Source: Cloacimonetes bacterium UBA3541 (lineage in GTDB: Bacteria > Cloacimonadota > Cloacimonadia > Cloacimonadales > Cloacimonadaceae). From it: a stretch of DNA of 64,000 nt. Shown piece by piece: positions 35,349 to 43,512 of the stretch. Position 1 is the stretch's first letter, and every line of letters starts with the position of its first letter. Both the position numbers and the translations under genes were made by a program. The notes below the pieces were generated by a model. The model saw only the letters and a list, made by a program, of their open reading frames with translations. It searched no databases and was not told where the DNA came from. The stretch lies in NCBI GenBank assembly GCA_002376725.1, contig DFOM01000025.1, forward strand, positions 11,974-75,973, read 5' to 3'.

Positions 35349-36062
35349 TTATATATCTTTAAATTTTTCCATTAAAATACGACCACAATTTTCACAATAA
35401 TTTATTTTGTTTCGCTGTTGGATTTCTATTCTAACTTGAGGGCGGATAACGAATCCACAAGCACCACAGGCACCGTTGCGAGCATAAGTTACGGCACAGT
35501 TATTTTTATGTTTTAGAAGCTTAGCATATTGTTTCACTACAGCTTGTGGAAGGGTCTGAGCAAGTTTAATTCTTTCTACTCTAAGATTCTCAATTTCGCT
35601 ATCCAGGGAAGCTATCTTTTTTCTTAGTTCATCTTCTCTTTCCTGCTGGATTTTCTTTGCTTCCTCAAGTATATTTTCGGCTTTGTCCATATTTTTCTTA
35701 CATTCTGATTCTTCTTCCATCAATTCCAGTTCCTGACTTTCCAATTCGGAAATCTTTTCTTTTAAATAGGCAATTTCGCTGTTGAGAGCTTTGTATTCTT
35801 TATTAGTTTTGATATCTGCAAGTTGTTGAGAATATTTCTTTATGTTATCCTGATATTGTTTAATATCCAGCTCCAAACTTCTCAGCATTTTGGTTATTTC
35901 TTCCTGTTCGTTTTTAATATTATTTATATTTGTCTGTGCCTGTTCCACATTAGCCAGGATGTCATTTAACTCTTTAGGTAATTCATTTTGTAGCTGCCTT
36001 AGGGCACCGATCTCATCATCTAATTTCTGCATCCGGGCTAAGGTGCGTAATTGTTCTTCCAT
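35349..36062 (-). CDS. coiled-coil protein with C4 zinc ribbon (zf-RING_7 type)
   Basis: 237 residues. Residues ~5-175 are a long antiparallel coiled coil with the family block IKTNKEYKALNSEIAYLKEKI; residues ~195-235 hold two Cys pairs, CGACG and CENCG, forming the C4 zinc ribbon, with the pattern V-x-x-Y-x-x-L followed by G-x-C-G-x-C-x-x-x-x-P. This is the family of CT398 and Mycobacterium Rv2229-like proteins, linked to RpoN or nucleic-acid binding in a few cases but mostly uncharacterised. It starts 4 bases after nadC and is co-transcribed with it. Confidence 0.88.
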   Translation of the reverse strand: MEEQLRTLARMQKLDDEIGALRQLQNELPKELNDILANVEQAQTNINNIKNEQEEITKMLRSLELDIKQYQDNIKKYSQQLADIKTNKEYKALNSEIAYLKEKISELESQELELMEEESECKKNMDKAENILEEAKKIQQEREDELRKKIASLDSEIENLRVERIKLAQTLPQAVVKQYAKLLKHKNNCAVTYARNGACGACGFVIRPQVRIEIQQRNKINYCENCGRILMEKFKDI

Positions 36063-36066
36063 ATAT

Positions 36067-36888
36067 TTACTCCTTAAATTGAAGACTTATATCCAAAGAA
36101 TGATAAGAATGAGTGAGGGCACCGCTGGAAATAAAGGGAACACCTGTTTGGGCTATTTCTCTGATATTTTCCAGAGTTATTCCTCCTGAAACTTCAAGAT
36201 CCACTTTAGAACCAAAGCGTTTAACACAATTTTTAATTTTTGGGATGGACATATTATCCAGAAGTATGCGATCAACACCAGCTCTAACAGCTTCTTCCAA
36301 TTCCTTAATATTAGAGACCTCAACCTCAATTTTGTAGGTGATATTTTTTTCTTTTACTCTTTTAACTGCTTCGGTGATACTTCCGCAGGCTTTAATATGA
36401 TTATCTTTAAGTAAAATCATATCGTAAAGACCAAATCTATGATTATATCCACCACCTACACGAACAGCATATTTTTCCATAGAACGTAACAAGGGTGTAG
36501 TTTTTCGTGTATCTAAAAGCCTGGCTGAAGTTCCTTCCAGTTTATCAACCATAGCTTTGGTCATAGTGGCTATTCCACTTAAACGCTGTAGGAAATTAAG
36601 AGCAGTTCTTTCGCCTTTTAAGATACTGGTAGGATTGCCTTCCACTCTTAATATTTCATCTCCTCTTTTAACTGTATCTCCATCGCGTTTATACATAGTA
36701 ATCTTCAAATTTTTATCTATGATGCAAAAAACTTCTTTAGCAATTTCTAATCCTGCGACTATTCCAGGAGCTTTAGCTATCATAAAAGCTTTTTCGGGGA
36801 TAGGTTCTAAATCTAAATAATCAGTAGTTATATCACCTGTGCCTAAATCTTCTTCCAGTGCCAGATTAATAATTTCATTCCAGGTCAT
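36067..36888 (-). CDS. nadC: nicotinate-nucleotide pyrophosphorylase (quinolinate phosphoribosyltransferase)
   Basis: 273 residues, normal length. Converts quinolinate and PRPP to nicotinate mononucleotide in NAD synthesis, in the cytosol. Signatures: LALEEDLGTGDITT at the start, ERTALNFLQRLSGIAT, LLDTRKTTPLLR, the active-site run RVGGGYNHRFGLYDMILLKDNH, and EVEVSN / LDNMS / EVSGGI in the barrel. Strong GGAGGG site. Its leader carries an intrinsic terminator hairpin only ~16 bases before the start, so expression is probably governed by attenuation. nadA and nadB are not in the window. Confidence 0.97.
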   Translation of the reverse strand: MTWNEIINLALEEDLGTGDITTDYLDLEPIPEKAFMIAKAPGIVAGLEIAKEVFCIIDKNLKITMYKRDGDTVKRGDEILRVEGNPTSILKGERTALNFLQRLSGIATMTKAMVDKLEGTSARLLDTRKTTPLLRSMEKYAVRVGGGYNHRFGLYDMILLKDNHIKACGSITEAVKRVKEKNITYKIEVEVSNIKELEEAVRAGVDRILLDNMSIPKIKNCVKRFGSKVDLEVSGGITLENIREIAQTGVPFISSGALTHSYHSLDISLQFKE

Positions 36889-37012
36889 ATTCCCTCCATA
36901 AATAAAAAAAGCATCTGCTCTGGTGCAAATGCTTAATATCTATCTGGTTATCTTCATTTATATAGCTTGATTGCTCTTTTCGGATACTCATTTCTTTCAC
37001 TCTTTCATTCAT
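36875..37012 (-). CDS. possible 45-codon leader ORF upstream of nadC
   Basis: ATG at 37012, stop TGA at 36875-36877, fully open across the terminator hairpin and overlapping the first 14 bases of nadC in another frame. The product starts MNERVKEMSIRKEQ and ends LWREYDLE. No good ribosome site is seen and the composition is unremarkable, so it may be chance; its placement would allow translation to break the terminator stem. Confidence 0.25.
   Translation of the reverse strand: MNERVKEMSIRKEQSSYINEDNQIDIKHLHQSRCFFYLWREYDLE
36904..36934 (-). terminator. attenuator-type terminator in the nadC leader
   Basis: On the reverse strand AAGCATTTGC-ACCAGA-GCAGATGCTT (10 pairs, one U-G) followed by five or more T. 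No reverse-strand gene ends here: the nearest upstream one stops at 37575 with its own terminator. A TTGACA lies at 37045-37050, so the hairpin sits between promoter and nadC. Confidence 0.8.
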
Positions 37013-37105
37013 AATTTTTACTTTAGTTTTTAACTTGCGTATTTTGTCAAGCAGAACTTACCTTCTATATATCAAAATTATTGATTATGAAACTCCAATT
37101 TTCTC

Positions 37106-37135
37106 TTGACTTTTAGAACTATTTTATATTATAGT
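37106..37135 (+). promoter_or_regulatory. promoter of the small lipoprotein gene
   Basis: TTGACT (37106-37111), 18-base spacer, TATAGT (37130-37135), 22 bases before the chosen start. Confidence 0.6.
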
Positions 37136-37157
37136 AGCAGAAAAATAGGTGAAACAA

Positions 37158-37457
37158 ATGAAAAAGATATTATTTATAGTTATAGTTTCCATTTCTTTAT
37201 TAATGTTATTTGCCTGCAGCGTGGATAATAGTAAATCTCTGTTAGAATATGGTTATCTGCGTCTGGATGGGAGTATGGTCAATAGAGAGGCTTATATTGA
37301 TGGACAAATTGTAGGTATTGATCCAGAATATGATGCTAATACCATTCCTTTGAGAGTTGGAACACATCATCTGGAAATCAGATCTAAAAATAGGATATTA
37401 CTGGAAGATAATATTATAATTGAGCCTGATAAAGTTACGCGAGTGACCGTTCCGTGA
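37158..37457 (+). CDS. small PEGA-like lipoprotein
   Basis: 99 residues from ATG at 37158, preferred over GTG at 37149 because AGGTGA sits 5 bases upstream and the signal starts cleanly. Lipobox LMLFAC gives a lipid-anchored Cys. The mature part (GYLRLDG..NREAYIDGQIVG....TIPLRVGTHHLEIRSKNRIL) is a PEGA-type beta sandwich: surface domain with D-G-x-x-v-G and G-x-H-x-l-x-i. Role unknown, probably on the periplasmic side of a membrane. Single gene. Confidence 0.8.
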   Translation: MKKILFIVIVSISLLMLFACSVDNSKSLLEYGYLRLDGSMVNREAYIDGQIVGIDPEYDANTIPLRVGTHHLEIRSKNRILLEDNIIIEPDKVTRVTVP

Positions 37458-37526
37458 GCTGATTAATTTTCTTTAAGCTATACAATTATTTATTAAGATT
37501 GACATATTTTTTCCAAAAGAAACAAA

Positions 37527-37553
37527 AACCGTTGCCTTATAATGACAACGGTT
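37527..37553 (-). terminator. intrinsic terminator of the zinc-ribbon gene
   Basis: AACCGTTG and CAACGGTT form a perfect 8-pair stem, 11-base loop; on the reverse strand TTTTG follows. It may also block readthrough from the forward gene. Confidence 0.8.
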
Positions 37554-37574
37554 CTTAATAAACCAGATTGAACT

Positions 37575-37751
37575 CTAACGAGCGTTGTGTTGATAACGAT
37601 TACGATTATATCTGGCTTTTTTTGCCTTGCGGCATTCAGGACAACGCTGAGGTTCATTAACTAAACCTTTTTCTTGATAGAATTCCTGTTCACCTTCTGT
37701 AAACACAAATTCTTGCTGGCAGTCCTTGCAGATTAAAGTCTTGTCAGGCAT
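37575..37751 (-). CDS. small zinc-ribbon protein (zf-trcl type)
   Basis: 58 residues from ATG at 37751, chosen because AAAGGAGT lies 6 bases upstream and the family starts exactly with PDKTL-x-C. Two CxxC pairs (CKDCQQEFVF and RCPECRKAKK) form the zinc ribbon with the family centre EFVFTEGEQEFY and a basic tail. These tiny proteins are widespread, often encoded near translation or cold-shock functions; function unknown. The ribosome site is fully inside a long hairpin, suggesting post-transcriptional control. Confidence 0.9.
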   Translation of the reverse strand: MPDKTLICKDCQQEFVFTEGEQEFYQEKGLVNEPQRCPECRKAKKARYNRNRYQHNAR

Positions 37752-37757
37752 TTTTTT

Positions 37758-37814
37758 ACTCCTTTGTATTCGGGACATCTTACATTCAAATTGAGGAGCT
37801 CCCGATACAAAGGA
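37758..37814 (-). promoter_or_regulatory. leader hairpin sequestering the ribosome binding site
   Basis: Bases 37801-37814 (CCCGATACAAAGGA on the plus strand) are complementary to 37760-37774 except for one bulged base: a 14-pair stem around a 26-base loop. On the transcript the 3' arm holds the AAAGGA(GT) ribosome site of the zinc-ribbon gene, 6 bases before its ATG. A TTGACA at 37873-37878 places the stem inside the ~90-nt leader. It is not followed by a T-run, so it is a translational device rather than a terminator. Confidence 0.75.
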
Positions 37815-38067
37815 ACAGGCTCAAGGAATGTTAAATCCCTATCTAATTTCTTATTTTTATAAACCAACAATTTGTCAATAATTTTTTTATGCCTTTTCCT
37901 ATCTCGTTAATAAACTTTATTTTATTAGCTTCAGGGGAAATTATTTTACTCAGATATCATCACCTTTCGGAACCCAATAGAAATTATTAACATCTTTATC
38001 TATCAGATTATATTGACATTTAACTGAGATCAATTTAGTAAGTTTTTCCCAAGGAGGTAAATTGTAA

Positions 38068-38430
38068 ATGAATTGTATTTTTTGTCATATCAGTCCAGAA
38101 AAATATTTAGTGGAAAATGAATATTTCTTTGCAATTCGGGATATTCATCCTATTACCAAAGGGCATAGCCTGATAATATCTCGGCGACATACCTGCGATT
38201 TTTTCTCACTTCAGACGGAAGAAATAACCGATTTATTGGAGATTTGCAAGGCATTGCGTAATCTTTTAGAGGAAGAATTGCACCCAGAAGCTTACAATTT
38301 ATTGATGAATTGTGGATCTGCGGCTCATCAAAGTATTTTTCACTTCCACTTGCATTTTATACCTCGTTATCACAAAGATGGCTTATCTTTAAGAACTATA
38401 AATGCCAAATTGCGGTTCATTTCCTTTTAG
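38068..38430 (+). CDS. HIT-family protein
   Basis: 120 residues. Histidine-triad motif FHFHLHFIPRYH at ~93-104 with the upstream N-C-G-S-A-A-H-Q-S, and N-terminal C-x-F-C (NCIFCHI) zinc-type pair and PITKGHSLIISRRH. HIT hydrolases cleave nucleotide phosphoramidates or dinucleotides such as ADP-X; exact substrate unknown. Very strong AAGGAGGT site. Single forward gene; the 290-base gap upstream holds the zinc-ribbon gene promoter and leader. Confidence 0.93.
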   Translation: MNCIFCHISPEKYLVENEYFFAIRDIHPITKGHSLIISRRHTCDFFSLQTEEITDLLEICKALRNLLEEELHPEAYNLLMNCGSAAHQSIFHFHLHFIPRYHKDGLSLRTINAKLRFISF

Positions 38431-38526
38431 TTCTGGTAAATAGGTTTAGTTTGCACTTGGTTATAAAGAAACTTGGAGTTATTGAATGATTTCGTAGGAT
38501 TATTTTTAATAACAGTGTATTGGTTT

Positions 38527-39636
38527 TTAAATGACTCTATCTAGCACGGGGAGCATCTCAGCTAAAAATTCTTCATAACAATTTTCAATTATTGCCTGAC
38601 GAGCCATTCCCATTAGTTCATTGTAGAAATAGAGACTGTGAATAGTGGTTAAACGCATACCCAGGATTTCATTCATTGTTATTAAGTGGCGAATATATGC
38701 ACGACTGAAATGTTTGCAAGTGTAACATCCGCATTGATTGTCAATTGGTTGAAAATCATCCTTATAGCGTGCAGATTTGATAATCATTTTTCCATAGCGA
38801 GTGAAAATACTTCCTTTACGGGCATTTCGGGTGGGCATCACACAGTCAAACATATCTATTCCGTTAGCAATATTTAATAATAGATCCGTAGGCGTTCCAA
38901 CTCCCATTAAATAACGAGGTTTATCTGAAGGAAGTACATCGTTTAAAAAATTAGTGATACGAAACATATCTGTTTTTTCTTCACCTACAGCTAACCCACC
39001 TATAGCATAGCCAGGAAAATCCATCTCAATTAAAGTCTTAGCTGCTTTTTCTCGCAAATCTTCATAGATTCCTCCCTGAACAATACCAAAGAGAGCTTGA
39101 TGCATATAATTATGAAAGGCTGTTTTTCCCCTTTCTGCCCATTTTAAAGTGCGTTGCAGGGATTTTTCCACATATTCACGGGTAGCTGGATAAGGAGCAC
39201 ATTCGTCAAAACTCATAATAATATCTGCACCAAGAGCTTCTTGAATAGCGATAACACTTTCAGGTGTAAAAAAATGCGTGCTTCCATCAATATGAGATTG
39301 GAATTTCACTCCTTCATTGGTGATTTTTCTAAGACCAGCCAAACTCATCACCTGAAATCCACCACTATCAGTTAGAATGGGATTATTCCAGGCGATAAAT
39401 TTATGCAAACCTCCAGCTTGTTGGATAAGTTCATAGCCCGGACGCATATAAAGATGGTAGGTATTTCCGAGAATTATTTGGGTATGACACTTTTCCAGTT
39501 CCTCAGGACTCATAGCTTTCACCGTACCAAGTGTTCCTACCGGCATAAAAACCGGTGTCTTAATCTTGCCATGACTAGTGGTAATTGTTCCTGCTCTTGC
39601 TTTATTAGAAACTTTTTCTAACTGGAATTTGAACAA
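38527..39636 (-). CDS. tgt: queuine tRNA-ribosyltransferase
   Basis: 369 residues, normal length. Swaps guanine-34 for preQ1 in tRNAs with GUN anticodons. TIM barrel with FMPVGTLGTVKAMSPEEL, the substrate Asp in LTDSGGFQVMSL, MSFDECAPYPA, LMGVGTPTDLL and nucleophile Asp in DMFDCVMPTRNAR. Zinc site: CGCYTCKHFSRAYIRHL (three Cys and the His). It starts 6 bases after the end of rseP and is probably in one transcript with it. Confidence 0.97.
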   Translation of the reverse strand: MFKFQLEKVSNKARAGTITTSHGKIKTPVFMPVGTLGTVKAMSPEELEKCHTQIILGNTYHLYMRPGYELIQQAGGLHKFIAWNNPILTDSGGFQVMSLAGLRKITNEGVKFQSHIDGSTHFFTPESVIAIQEALGADIIMSFDECAPYPATREYVEKSLQRTLKWAERGKTAFHNYMHQALFGIVQGGIYEDLREKAAKTLIEMDFPGYAIGGLAVGEEKTDMFRITNFLNDVLPSDKPRYLMGVGTPTDLLLNIANGIDMFDCVMPTRNARKGSIFTRYGKMIIKSARYKDDFQPIDNQCGCYTCKHFSRAYIRHLITMNEILGMRLTTIHSLYFYNELMGMARQAIIENCYEEFLAEMLPVLDRVI

Positions 39637-39642
39637 CTTTTC

Positions 39643-40929
39643 CTACTTATTCATAAAGCGTAAAACTTCACTTGATATATCAGAATAGAAGGCTAAGATC
39701 ATCAGAAAGATTAAGATGAAGAAACCTATGGTTTGCAGTATGGATTGGATGTTTTGTGGGACAGGTTTTCGTATGATTCCTTCAATTAAAGCGAAAAGAA
39801 TTAATCCACCGTCCAAAACGGGAATAGGAAGTAGATTCATAATAGCCAGCATAAGACTGATACTGCCGAAGAAAAAGAGTAGACTGCTAAATCCTTTTTT
39901 CCCGAAAGATTGACTCATACTGGCAATCATAACTGGGCCTCCGACAGATTTGGTCAATTCTTGCGGTTTTTGTACTAATTTTCCTAGTGCTTGGTAGTTT
40001 AGAACTATAAAATTAACAGTATTGACTGCTCCCAATTGAATAGCTTCCAAAGGGTTATAATGTCGTTCGTATTTTACCGGTTGATATTGAATGATTCCAA
40101 TAGCCTTATTTCCACCTGTACTGACACTAGTTGATAAAGGTAGAACTTTGTTAAATTTCTGTCCATTTCGTTCAATTGTCAACAGCACCTCATCTTTTTC
40201 GGAATTAATGATAATATCTCTCATTTCATACCAGTTGGAAACAGGAATGGAATCAATAGCTACAATACGATCACCCGTTTGCAATTTTGAATGATAAGCA
40301 GGAGTTTTTGGCACTACTTCTCCAATGCGAGTATCGGCATAAGGATATAGACTTTTTGCCAGGGAATCTACTTCAGAAGAGAAGATTTGCAGTGTCTGCT
40401 GGGTACCTTCACGACTGACAAGCACCGTGTTTATAGGATTAGAAAGTAATTCCTGCAAAAATTCAGTGTAACCGCGGATATTTTTCCCATTCACACTGAT
40501 GATACTATCTCCGGGAGCAAAAACCTGAGCCCATTTTCCTTCTGCTTTATAAATTACTGGAAGCTGATCTTCAATATATACCGGCATCATAAAAGACCAG
40601 ATAAAAATTATAAGGGTTAAAATAATGTTAGCTAAAGGACCACAGAATCCAATGATAGCTTTTTGCCACCAGGGTTTGCGGGAAAAGGCATCCTCATCGG
40701 CTATTCCTTGTTCATCTGGATTTTCTCCCTTCATTTTAACATAGCCACCAAGAGGAATCCATCCTATACGCCATAGTACATTATGACTGGTAAACTGAGT
40801 AATAGGTTTGCCAAAACCGATAGAGAATTGCTCAATTCCAACACCGAAAGCTTTAGCCATCAGGAAATGACCCAGTTCATGGACAAAGATCATTAACCCG
40901 AAAGCAAGAATAGTTAAGATTAGAGTCAT
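39643..40929 (-). CDS. rseP: RseP-type site-2 intramembrane metalloprotease
   Basis: 428 residues, four membrane helices. HELGH zinc motif at residues 17-21 in the first helix, PLGGYVKM-G shortly after, two PDZ parts (~125-290; GDRIVAIDSIPVSNW), and the second metal site NLLPIPVLDGG in the third helix. Cuts membrane-spanning anti-sigma factors or signal remnants in the inner membrane. Upstream lies kamE (74 bases), downstream tgt; the set kamD-kamE-rseP-tgt may be one transcript. Confidence 0.95.
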   Translation of the reverse strand: MTLILTILAFGLMIFVHELGHFLMAKAFGVGIEQFSIGFGKPITQFTSHNVLWRIGWIPLGGYVKMKGENPDEQGIADEDAFSRKPWWQKAIIGFCGPLANIILTLIIFIWSFMMPVYIEDQLPVIYKAEGKWAQVFAPGDSIISVNGKNIRGYTEFLQELLSNPINTVLVSREGTQQTLQIFSSEVDSLAKSLYPYADTRIGEVVPKTPAYHSKLQTGDRIVAIDSIPVSNWYEMRDIIINSEKDEVLLTIERNGQKFNKVLPLSTSVSTGGNKAIGIIQYQPVKYERHYNPLEAIQLGAVNTVNFIVLNYQALGKLVQKPQELTKSVGGPVMIASMSQSFGKKGFSSLLFFFGSISLMLAIMNLLPIPVLDGGLILFALIEGIIRKPVPQNIQSILQTIGFFILIFLMILAFYSDISSEVLRFMNK

Positions 40930-41003
40930 AAGATTATCTTATGATTTAGAATTTTGTGTAATATAGCAAGATAATTAGAAGTAAGAACAAACAGAGAAGA
41001 TAC

Positions 41004-41750
41004 CTATGATTTCTGGGCTAATTTTTTTGCTAAAGTGACTACAATGTAACTGGCAACCTCGTTAGCATAAGTTCCCGATCCGAAACCAGCATCATAACCG
41101 AGCTCTATTGCCAGTTCGTGGGAAATTTTTGGTCCACCACATATAAAGAGCATTTTATCTCGTAGCTTTTCCGTTTCTGCTAATTCAATGAGGCGAGTGA
41201 GATTATGGATATGGATATTATTTTGCGTCACGACTTGTGAAACCAATACAGCATCGGCATTTTCTTCTCGGGCACGATGCAATAATTCTTCACAAGGAAC
41301 TTGAGCTCCGAGATTAATGGCGTTAAACCATTTATAACGTTCTAGCCCATAGCGGTGATTATAGCCTTTCATATTCATAATGGCATCAATGCCTACGGTG
41401 TGAGCATCACTTTCTATGCAGGCACCTACCACAGTGATCTTGCGACCGATATTCTCCCTAATAAATTCATCCACTTCTTCCATTTCCATAATCGGAGTTT
41501 CAACTTTTTTAACTTTAATTTTTGAAGCATCTATGGAACAATGAGTCACAGCATAAGCAATGAAATGAGTAAAGCCCTCGTGAAGGTCTCGCACGCCACA
41601 GATTATTATGCCCTCAAACCCCATCTGTTTCAGTAACTGTTTAGCAGCTTCTTTTCCCCAATCATCTGGAGGAACTGGTAAGGTGAAGGAAAGTTGAACT
41701 TTTCCATCGCCAGATTTATCGCCATAAGGCAAGATTATATTATGTTTCAT
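41004..41750 (-). CDS. kamE: D-lysine/beta-lysine 5,6-aminomutase beta subunit
   Basis: 248 residues, close to the family length (~260). Adenosylcobalamin- and PLP-dependent shift of the terminal amino group in lysine fermentation. Rossmann domain with the base-off cobalamin motif D115-x-H117-x-x-G120 (SDAHTVG), and Lys128 in NMKGYN corresponds to the Lys that holds PLP in characterised enzymes. NLGAQVPCEELL and LFICGGP follow. Overlaps kamD by 4 bases. The other lysine-fermentation genes are not in the window. Confidence 0.95.
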   Translation of the reverse strand: MKHNIILPYGDKSGDGKVQLSFTLPVPPDDWGKEAAKQLLKQMGFEGIIICGVRDLHEGFTHFIAYAVTHCSIDASKIKVKKVETPIMEMEEVDEFIRENIGRKITVVGACIESDAHTVGIDAIMNMKGYNHRYGLERYKWFNAINLGAQVPCEELLHRAREENADAVLVSQVVTQNNIHIHNLTRLIELAETEKLRDKMLFICGGPKISHELAIELGYDAGFGSGTYANEVASYIVVTLAKKLAQKS

Positions 41751-43303
41751 AGTCCCAGCTCCTTTTTCATCTTTTCTAGGAAAGGATTAAAGTATTCATA
41801 GTCTTTATGAAATACGCCATTTAAGCCTTTTCCACCGTTTTCTGGGCGTTTAATATCGGCAAATTCTCCTTTTTCCAGAGCTCTGAATAGACCTTCTTTT
41901 TCCACTCGTTCCAGGAAATCCGTTGCCTCTTTCAGTACTTGATTTGCTCTTTTATTTATGAAACTATCTGGAACTAGAGCGATATTTTCATCCAGGCTTT
42001 TTATAGCATTAAAAACATATAGTGCATTTTCAATAGCTAAAGAACGATCAGATAAGTGAGGAGTATGAATTGCCTCTGTCAACATCCCAAGCAATTGAAC
42101 TCCCTGATGAGTCAGCTTTCCGGCAAAATTGAACATAGCATCCATAAGATAGGTCTTGAAAATATTTCCACTGGCAAATTTTGTTGGAGGCATATATTTA
42201 ACTGGATAACCAGGGAAAAGTTCTCTGGTCAATAAAGCATGAGCTAGTTCATAAGTAAAGCTATCTTCCAGATCTGGGTCAATCTCAAAAGCATGACCTA
42301 ATCCCATCTTTTCAGGTTTCACGCCACTTAAAAGGGCAAACTGTTCATTGAGCAATTGAGAAGCAGTAACTGTGTATGCTTTTTCTATGGCATCGGAGGT
42401 GGTTAAATAGTTATCTTCTCCCGTCTGAATTTCAATTCCGGCATAGGCATTAATCATTCTGCTGTAGTACTGGTCTAATAAAGTTCGTTTAGGATTGATA
42501 TCACGGAATAGAATTCCATACATAGCATCATTTAACATATAGTCCAATCGTTCCATTGCACCCATAGCAGCAATTTCTGGCATACAGAGTCCTGATGAAT
42601 AGTTAGTTAGACCGATATATCTTTTTTCCGAAGCAGCTACTTCATCCAGAGCAGCACGCATAATCCGAAAATTTTCCTGCGTGGCATAAGTACCTCCAAA
42701 TCCTTCGGTGGTAGCACCATAAGGCACATAATCCAGAAGGGATTGAGCAGTAGAACGAATAACGGCAATAATATCAGCTCCTTCATAAGCGGCGGCTTTT
42801 GCCTGCACCACATCTTCGTAAATATTACCGGTAGCAACGATTACATAAATAGCGGGAATTCTTCTTGGTCCATAAGTCTGGAGAAGTTGCTCTCTAGTTT
42901 CTCGCTGTTTGGTTATATGTATCAGCATTTTATCAGAAAGTTTATCCAGAACCTGATAAATTTCATTAGGTGAAGACACAGGAGTTTTTGTAAGATCAAG
43001 ATTACCTATAGCAACCTCTTCAGCAATTTGTTGAGCCGTCATACCCGTGTAAATAATAGCATTTGCTAGAGGAATAGCAGCACCTCTGAGCAAAGCATTT
43101 CTTTGCTGTAAATGATCACACACCACATTGGGATAGGGGGTTCCCTCTTCAGTTGCTCCATTAATTCCTAGCAATCTAAGAACCGTGCGTTCTATGGTTA
43201 CTGAAGAGTATTCCTCAAAGAGCCATTTGAGAGAATCAACAATAGAGGTAGCTGCTTTTCTAGCGCGATGTTGCATTTCTGGGTCAAGTTCCAGTTTGAG
43301 CAT
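41747..43303 (-). CDS. kamD: D-lysine/beta-lysine 5,6-aminomutase alpha subunit
   Basis: 518 residues, family length. Catalytic TIM barrel that binds substrate and works with KamE. Recognisable blocks: STVTIERTVLRLLGI-like start, RGAAIPLANAIIYTGMTAQQIAEEV, IYVIVATGNIYEDVVQAKAAAYEGADIIAVIRSTAQSLLDYVPYGATTEGFGGTYATQ, MYGILFRDINPKRTL. Reverse-strand TTGACG near 43358 suggests a promoter in the 210-base gap shared with the divergent carboxyltransferase gene. The pairing of a B12 enzyme and a methylmalonyl-CoA-related operon fits amino-acid fermentation. Confidence 0.96.
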   Translation of the reverse strand: MLKLELDPEMQHRARKAATSIVDSLKWLFEEYSSVTIERTVLRLLGINGATEEGTPYPNVVCDHLQQRNALLRGAAIPLANAIIYTGMTAQQIAEEVAIGNLDLTKTPVSSPNEIYQVLDKLSDKMLIHITKQRETREQLLQTYGPRRIPAIYVIVATGNIYEDVVQAKAAAYEGADIIAVIRSTAQSLLDYVPYGATTEGFGGTYATQENFRIMRAALDEVAASEKRYIGLTNYSSGLCMPEIAAMGAMERLDYMLNDAMYGILFRDINPKRTLLDQYYSRMINAYAGIEIQTGEDNYLTTSDAIEKAYTVTASQLLNEQFALLSGVKPEKMGLGHAFEIDPDLEDSFTYELAHALLTRELFPGYPVKYMPPTKFASGNIFKTYLMDAMFNFAGKLTHQGVQLLGMLTEAIHTPHLSDRSLAIENALYVFNAIKSLDENIALVPDSFINKRANQVLKEATDFLERVEKEGLFRALEKGEFADIKRPENGGKGLNGVFHKDYEYFNPFLEKMKKELGL

Positions 43304-43512
43304 TGAAAAAATCTCCTATTATCCAATTTTATTATTAGCACTTTTTCTGAAACAACTATTTCCGTCAAGGAGAATGGAATATTTTGAAGACATTAACTTG
43401 CTTTTACTTGACGAAAAACACAGTTATTAGAAAGTGTAAAATATATAAATACACAAATGCAGAATTCATTCTATAATTTGAATTATGAACCTAAATAAAA
43501 GGGGATAATAAG

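Noticed and set aside
41004..43303. Ornithine 4,5-aminomutase (oraSE) instead of lysine 5,6-aminomutase
   Set aside because: Subunit sizes (518 and 248 residues) and domain split match KamD/KamE, not the ~120 and ~730 residue OraS/OraE.
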